NCBI GenBank assembly: GCA_021783685.1
Contig: JAJXTQ010000048.1
Coordinates: 1 to 9,584 of the forward strand
Direction: 5' to 3'
Origin: Pseudomonadota bacterium
GTDB taxonomy: Bacteria > Pseudomonadota > Gammaproteobacteria > UBA5335
DNA length: 9,584 nucleotides
In this document: one piece after another, positions 6,757 to 9,584 of the stretch
Position numbering within the stretch: the stretch's first letter is position 1
Layout of the letters: each line of letters starts with the position of its first letter
Program-made: the position numbers and the translations under genes
Notes under the pieces: generated by a model
The model's input: only the letters and a program-made list of their open reading frames with translations
What the model was told of the DNA's origin: nothing
Databases searched by the model: none

Positions 6757-7911
6757 ATGACCCTGCGCATCGCCATCGTTGCCGGCGAGCTGTCCGGCGA
6801 TCAGCTGGGCGGCGCGCTGGCTGCCAGCCTCGGGCGGCAGGCGGGCGGGCGGCTCGAGCTGACCGGCGTCGCCGGCCCGTCCATGCGCGCGGCGGGGGTC
6901 CGGCCGCTCGCCGATTGCCGCGAGCTCGCGGTGATGGGACTCGCCGAGGTGATCCGCCATGTGCCGCGGTTGATGCGCTTGCGCCATGAGCTGCTCGACC
7001 ATTTCCTGCGCCATCGGCCGGACGTCTTCGTCGGGATCGATGCGCCGGATTTCACCCTGGGGCTGGAGCGCCGCCTGCACGCGGCCGGGATTCGCACGGT
7101 CCACTACGTCAGCCCCTCGGTATGGGCGTGGCGGCAGGGCCGCATCCGGGGCATCCGGCGCTCGGTCGACGCCATGCTGACCTTGTTGCCTTTCGAGGCT
7201 GAGTTCTACCGGCGGCATGGTGTCCCGGTGCGCTTCGTGGGCCATCCCTTGGCGGATCGGTTGCCGGACCCGCCCGATCGACGGGCCGCACGGCGCCGTC
7301 TGGGCTTGCCGGAAGGGGCGCGCCTCATCGGCCTGTTGCCGGGCAGCCGGCGCGGCGAGATCGACCGGCTGGCAGAGCCTTTCCTGGCGGCAGCGAGCTG
7401 GCTTGCCACGAAGACGCCCGGCGCGCAGTTCCTGCTGCCGCTGGCCCATGCGGACTTGCGCGAGCCCATCGACGCCGTGCGTGCCCGGGTGGCGCCGGAC
7501 TTGTCGCTGCAGATCCTGGAGGGCGGCGCGCACGATGTGCTGGAAGCCAGCGACGCGGCCTGGGTGGCCAGCGGGACGGCAACGCTCGAGGCCATGCTGC
7601 TCGGCTGCCCGATGGTGGTGGGCTACCGGCTGGCCCCGCTCACCCATGCCTTGGCGCGCCACCTCGTGCGCACCGATCATGTGGCCCTGCCGAACCTCCT
7701 CGCCGGAGAGCGGCTGGTGCCGGAGCTGATTCAGGATGCGGCCACGCCCGCGGCGCTCGGTGCGGCGATGCAGCGCTTGCTGGCGGAGCCGGAGCACTGC
7801 GCGTCCCTGCGGATCCGCTTCGCGGCGCTGCGGGAGCAGTTGCGCGCCGGCGGCGCCGAGGCGGCCGCCGACGCCGTGCTGCGCGTCGCGCGGGGTCGGG
7901 CGCCGGGATGA
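6757..7911 (+). CDS. lpxB: LpxB, lipid A disaccharide synthase
   Basis: LpxB (GT19 family) joins UDP-2,3-diacylglucosamine and 2,3-diacylglucosamine 1-phosphate into the beta-1',6-linked tetraacyl disaccharide 1-phosphate at the cytoplasmic face of the inner membrane. The 384 residues match E. coli LpxB (382). The N-terminal Rossmann half starts [16 protein letters not shown] (4-19) and contains [10 protein letters not shown] (57-66), FVGIDAPDF (91-99, with the conserved Asp98) and [12 protein letters not shown] (116-127). The C-terminal nucleotide-binding half contains [10 protein letters not shown] (193-202), [20 protein letters not shown] (271-290) and [14 protein letters not shown] (311-324). 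All signatures are intact. It starts one base after the lpxA stop with no clear ribosome site, so it probably depends on ribosomes finishing lpxA. Its end overlaps rnhB by 4 bases. The Arg- and Ala-rich last residues are not conserved. Confidence 0.97.
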   Translation: MTLRIAIVAGELSGDQLGGALAASLGRQAGGRLELTGVAGPSMRAAGVRPLADCRELAVMGLAEVIRHVPRLMRLRHELLDHFLRHRPDVFVGIDAPDFTLGLERRLHAAGIRTVHYVSPSVWAWRQGRIRGIRRSVDAMLTLLPFEAEFYRRHGVPVRFVGHPLADRLPDPPDRRAARRRLGLPEGARLIGLLPGSRRGEIDRLAEPFLAAASWLATKTPGAQFLLPLAHADLREPIDAVRARVAPDLSLQILEGGAHDVLEASDAAWVASGTATLEAMLLGCPMVVGYRLAPLTHALARHLVRTDHVALPNLLAGERLVPELIQDAATPAALGAAMQRLLAEPEHCASLRIRFAALREQLRAGGAEAAADAVLRVARGRAPG

Positions 7912-8501
7912 CCGGCGCCTACGCGCTGCGCTGGATTGCCGGCGTCGACGAGGCCGGCCGCGGACCCCTGGCGGGTCCGGTCATGGCGGCGGCGGTCATC
8001 CTGAATCCGGAGCGGCCCGTTGCGGGCCTCGATGACTCCAAGCGCCTGACCCCCAAGCGACGCGAGGCGCTGTTCGAGCTCATCGTCACGCGCGCCCATG
8101 CCTGGGCGATCGGCCGGGCCGAGGTCGCGGAAATCGACGAGATGAACATCCTGCAAGCCACCCTGCTGGCCATGTCCCGCGCGGTGGCTGCGCTCACCGT
8201 TCGGCCCGATGCGGTCTGGATCGACGGCAATCAGGCGCCGGCACTGCCGATGCCGGCCCGGACCTTCATCGGCGGCGACCGCGACCGGGGCGCCATCAGT
8301 GCGGCGTCGATCCTCGCCAAGGTCGCCCGCGACCGTGAAATGGCGCAACTGGCCGAGCGTCATCCCGCATATGGCTTCGACCGCCATCAGGGTTACCCGA
8401 CTGCCGCGCACCTCGCCGCCTTGCGGCAGCACGGCCCGAGCCCGGTGCACCGGCGCAGCTTCGCCCCGGTCCGGCGCGCGCTCGCCGGAGATTCGGCATG
8501 A
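7908..8501 (+). CDS. rnhB: Ribonuclease HII
   Basis: RNase HII cleaves RNA in RNA/DNA hybrids, including single ribonucleotides embedded in DNA, starting ribonucleotide excision repair in the cytoplasm. The product is 197 residues (E. coli 198). [17 protein letters not shown] (9-25) carries Asp14 and Glu15 of the active site and the GRG loop that recognises the RNA-DNA junction. [13 protein letters not shown] (41-53) follows. WIDGN holds Asp106, and IGGDRD holds Asp124, completing the four-carboxylate site (E. coli Asp16, Glu17, Asp108, Asp126). [16 protein letters not shown] (130-145), [11 protein letters not shown] (155-165) and [12 protein letters not shown] (181-192) are further conserved segments. 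The start ATG 7908 overlaps the lpxB stop as ATGA. The end overlaps dnaE in the same way, so expression is probably coupled to lipid A genes upstream and the replicase downstream, a standard arrangement in Gammaproteobacteria. Confidence 0.97.
   Translation: MTGAYALRWIAGVDEAGRGPLAGPVMAAAVILNPERPVAGLDDSKRLTPKRREALFELIVTRAHAWAIGRAEVAEIDEMNILQATLLAMSRAVAALTVRPDAVWIDGNQAPALPMPARTFIGGDRDRGAISAASILAKVARDREMAQLAERHPAYGFDRHQGYPTAAHLAALRQHGPSPVHRRSFAPVRRALAGDSA
8487..8490 (+). promoter_or_regulatory. Shine-Dalgarno GGAG for dnaE
   Basis: GGAG lies 7 bases before ATG 8498, inside the end of rnhB. It supports that ATG as the dnaE start alongside the ATGA overlap. Confidence 0.6.
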
Positions 8502-9584
8502 CCGTCTCGTTCGTCCACCTGCGCGTTCACACCGAGTATTCGCTGGTGGACGGCGTGGTGCGCATCAAGCCGCTGATCGCCCGGGCGCGGGAACTGGGCA
8601 TGCCGGCCGTCGGCCTTACGGACCAGTCCAATCTGTTCGGCCTGGTGAAGTTCTACAAGGCAGCGCGCAGTGCCGGCATCAAACCGATCGCCGGGGTGGA
8701 TGTCTGGGTGGATGAGGGCGATGCGCAACCGCCCAGCCGGCTGACGCTGTTCGGCCAGAACCTCGCCGGCTACCGCCATCTCACACGCCTGGTGACCCGG
8801 CTCTACCGCGACGGCCAGCGCCGCGGGGCGCCGCTGCTGACATGGGATTGGCTGGCGGACGAGGGCACCGATGGACTGATCGCGCTTTCCGGCGGTCGGG
8901 AAGGCGCGATCGGCCGTGCGCTCCTCGCTGGGCGGGAGGAGCAGGCGCGCGGCCTGCTGGACGCGGCGCTGAAGCTCTTCGGGGATCGCTACTATCTCGA
9001 GCTGACCCGCATCGGTCATCCCGATGAGCGGGCCTATCTGCCGGCGGCGGTCGATCTGGCCGGCCGGCATGGCGTGCCGCTGGTGGCGACCAACGACGTG
9101 CGCTTTCTGGAGCGGTCGGATTTCGAGGCGCACGAGGTGCGGGTGTGCATCAACCGCGGCCGTCTGCTCGACGACCCGCGCCGGCCGCGCGACTACACCG
9201 CCGAGCAGTTTCTGCGTTCACCCGCGCAGATGGCGGAGTTGTTCGCCGATGTGCCCGAGGCGCTGGCCAACAGCGTCGAGATCGCGCGCCGCTGCAGCCT
9301 GCAACTGCAGCTCGGCGAAAATGTGTTGCCGCGCTTCCCGGTGCCGGATGCGCGTCCTCCCGAGGACCATCTCGCCGATCTGGCCCGCGCGGGGCTCGGG
9401 CAACGGCGGGATGCGGGACGCGCCAATGCCGGCCCGCCGGTCGCGTATGACGAGCGGCTGGCCCGCGAACTCGCGGTCATCAGCGGCATGGGCTTTGCCG
9501 GTTACTTCCTGATCGTGGCGGATTTCATCCGCTGGGCGCGCGACAACGGCGTGCCGGTGGGCCCGGGACGCGGTTCGGGCGCCG
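8498..9584 (+). CDS. dnaE: DNA polymerase III alpha subunit, N-terminal part (partial)
   Basis: The reading frame stays open from ATG 8498 to the window end, giving 362 residues of a protein usually about 1,150-1,180 long. DnaE is the replicative polymerase subunit that works with the epsilon proofreader, theta and the beta clamp. The visible part is the PHP domain (about 5-275) and the start of the polymerase palm. [15 protein letters not shown] (5-19) is the first PHP motif; ITD-like [15 protein letters not shown] (39-53), [20 protein letters not shown] (196-215) and [16 protein letters not shown] (248-263) match E. coli DnaE closely. [14 protein letters not shown] (331-344) and [11 protein letters not shown] (352-362) begin the palm. 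The catalytic aspartates (E. coli 401, 403, 555) lie beyond the window. Three canonical PHP metal-binding histidines are replaced (Arg9, Gln43, Arg202), as in E. coli or similar to it, so the PHP domain is probably not an active exonuclease. GGAG at 8487-8490 and the ATGA overlap with rnhB support the start. Confidence 0.97.
   Translation, partial: MTVSFVHLRVHTEYSLVDGVVRIKPLIARARELGMPAVGLTDQSNLFGLVKFYKAARSAGIKPIAGVDVWVDEGDAQPPSRLTLFGQNLAGYRHLTRLVTRLYRDGQRRGAPLLTWDWLADEGTDGLIALSGGREGAIGRALLAGREEQARGLLDAALKLFGDRYYLELTRIGHPDERAYLPAAVDLAGRHGVPLVATNDVRFLERSDFEAHEVRVCINRGRLLDDPRRPRDYTAEQFLRSPAQMAELFADVPEALANSVEIARRCSLQLQLGENVLPRFPVPDARPPEDHLADLARAGLGQRRDAGRANAGPPVAYDERLARELAVISGMGFAGYFLIVADFIRWARDNGVPVGPGRGSGA

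Noticed and set aside
1..9584. Search for a new system, mobile element, CRISPR array or RNA gene
   Set aside because: Every segment longer than 46 bases is explained by a conserved housekeeping gene. No direct repeats, inverted element ends, tRNA-like cloverleaf or spacer pattern was seen.

Overview
This window looks like chromosomal DNA from a GC-rich gammaproteobacterium. Nine genes plus the 3' end of a tenth run head to tail on the + strand and fill the whole window. The order is dxr (3' end), rseP, bamA, skp, lpxD, fabZ, lpxA, lpxB, rnhB, dnaE (5' part). This is the conserved envelope-biogenesis cluster of Gammaproteobacteria. Having dxr directly before rseP is the arrangement I know from Pseudomonas; in E. 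coli, ispU (uppS) and cdsA lie between them. dnaE directly after rnhB also favours Gammaproteobacteria over Betaproteobacteria. The protein sequences are not close enough to one remembered genus to name it. A GC-rich non-enteric lineage is as far as the sequence takes me.

Layout: positions 1-251 hold the end of DXP reductoisomerase (isoprenoid precursors). Positions 248-1612 encode the site-2 protease RseP, which in E. coli completes release of sigma-E. Positions 1659-3950 encode BamA, the outer-membrane protein insertase, and 3967-4467 its periplasmic chaperone partner Skp. Positions 4488-7911 encode lipid A enzymes LpxD, LpxA and LpxB, with the fatty-acid dehydratase FabZ between LpxD and LpxA. 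Positions 7908-8501 encode RNase HII, and 8498 to the window end encodes the N-terminal part of DNA polymerase III alpha.

The genes are packed like a single transcription unit. Four junctions overlap by 4 bases (dxr/rseP, lpxD/fabZ, lpxB/rnhB, rnhB/dnaE). fabZ and lpxA overlap by 14 bases, and lpxA and lpxB are separated by 1 base. The only non-coding gaps are 46 bases (rseP-bamA), 16 bases (bamA-skp) and 20 bases (skp-lpxD). I see no terminator, convincing internal promoter, RNA gene, repeat, mobile element or CRISPR array. There is no gene-free stretch of 300 bases or more.

Functionally the block joins stress signalling for outer-membrane proteins (RseP) to the machinery it protects (BamA, Skp). 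It also joins phospholipid and lipid A supply: FabZ and LpxA compete for the same 3-hydroxyacyl-ACP pool, LpxD adds the N-linked acyl chains, and LpxB makes the disaccharide.

I found no new biological system here. The points most worth checking are the acyl-chain ruler of LpxA (Phe at the E. coli Gly173 position, plus Asn for His99), a TTG start for fabZ, a short BamA loop 6, and a DnaE PHP domain with several metal-ligand positions replaced.
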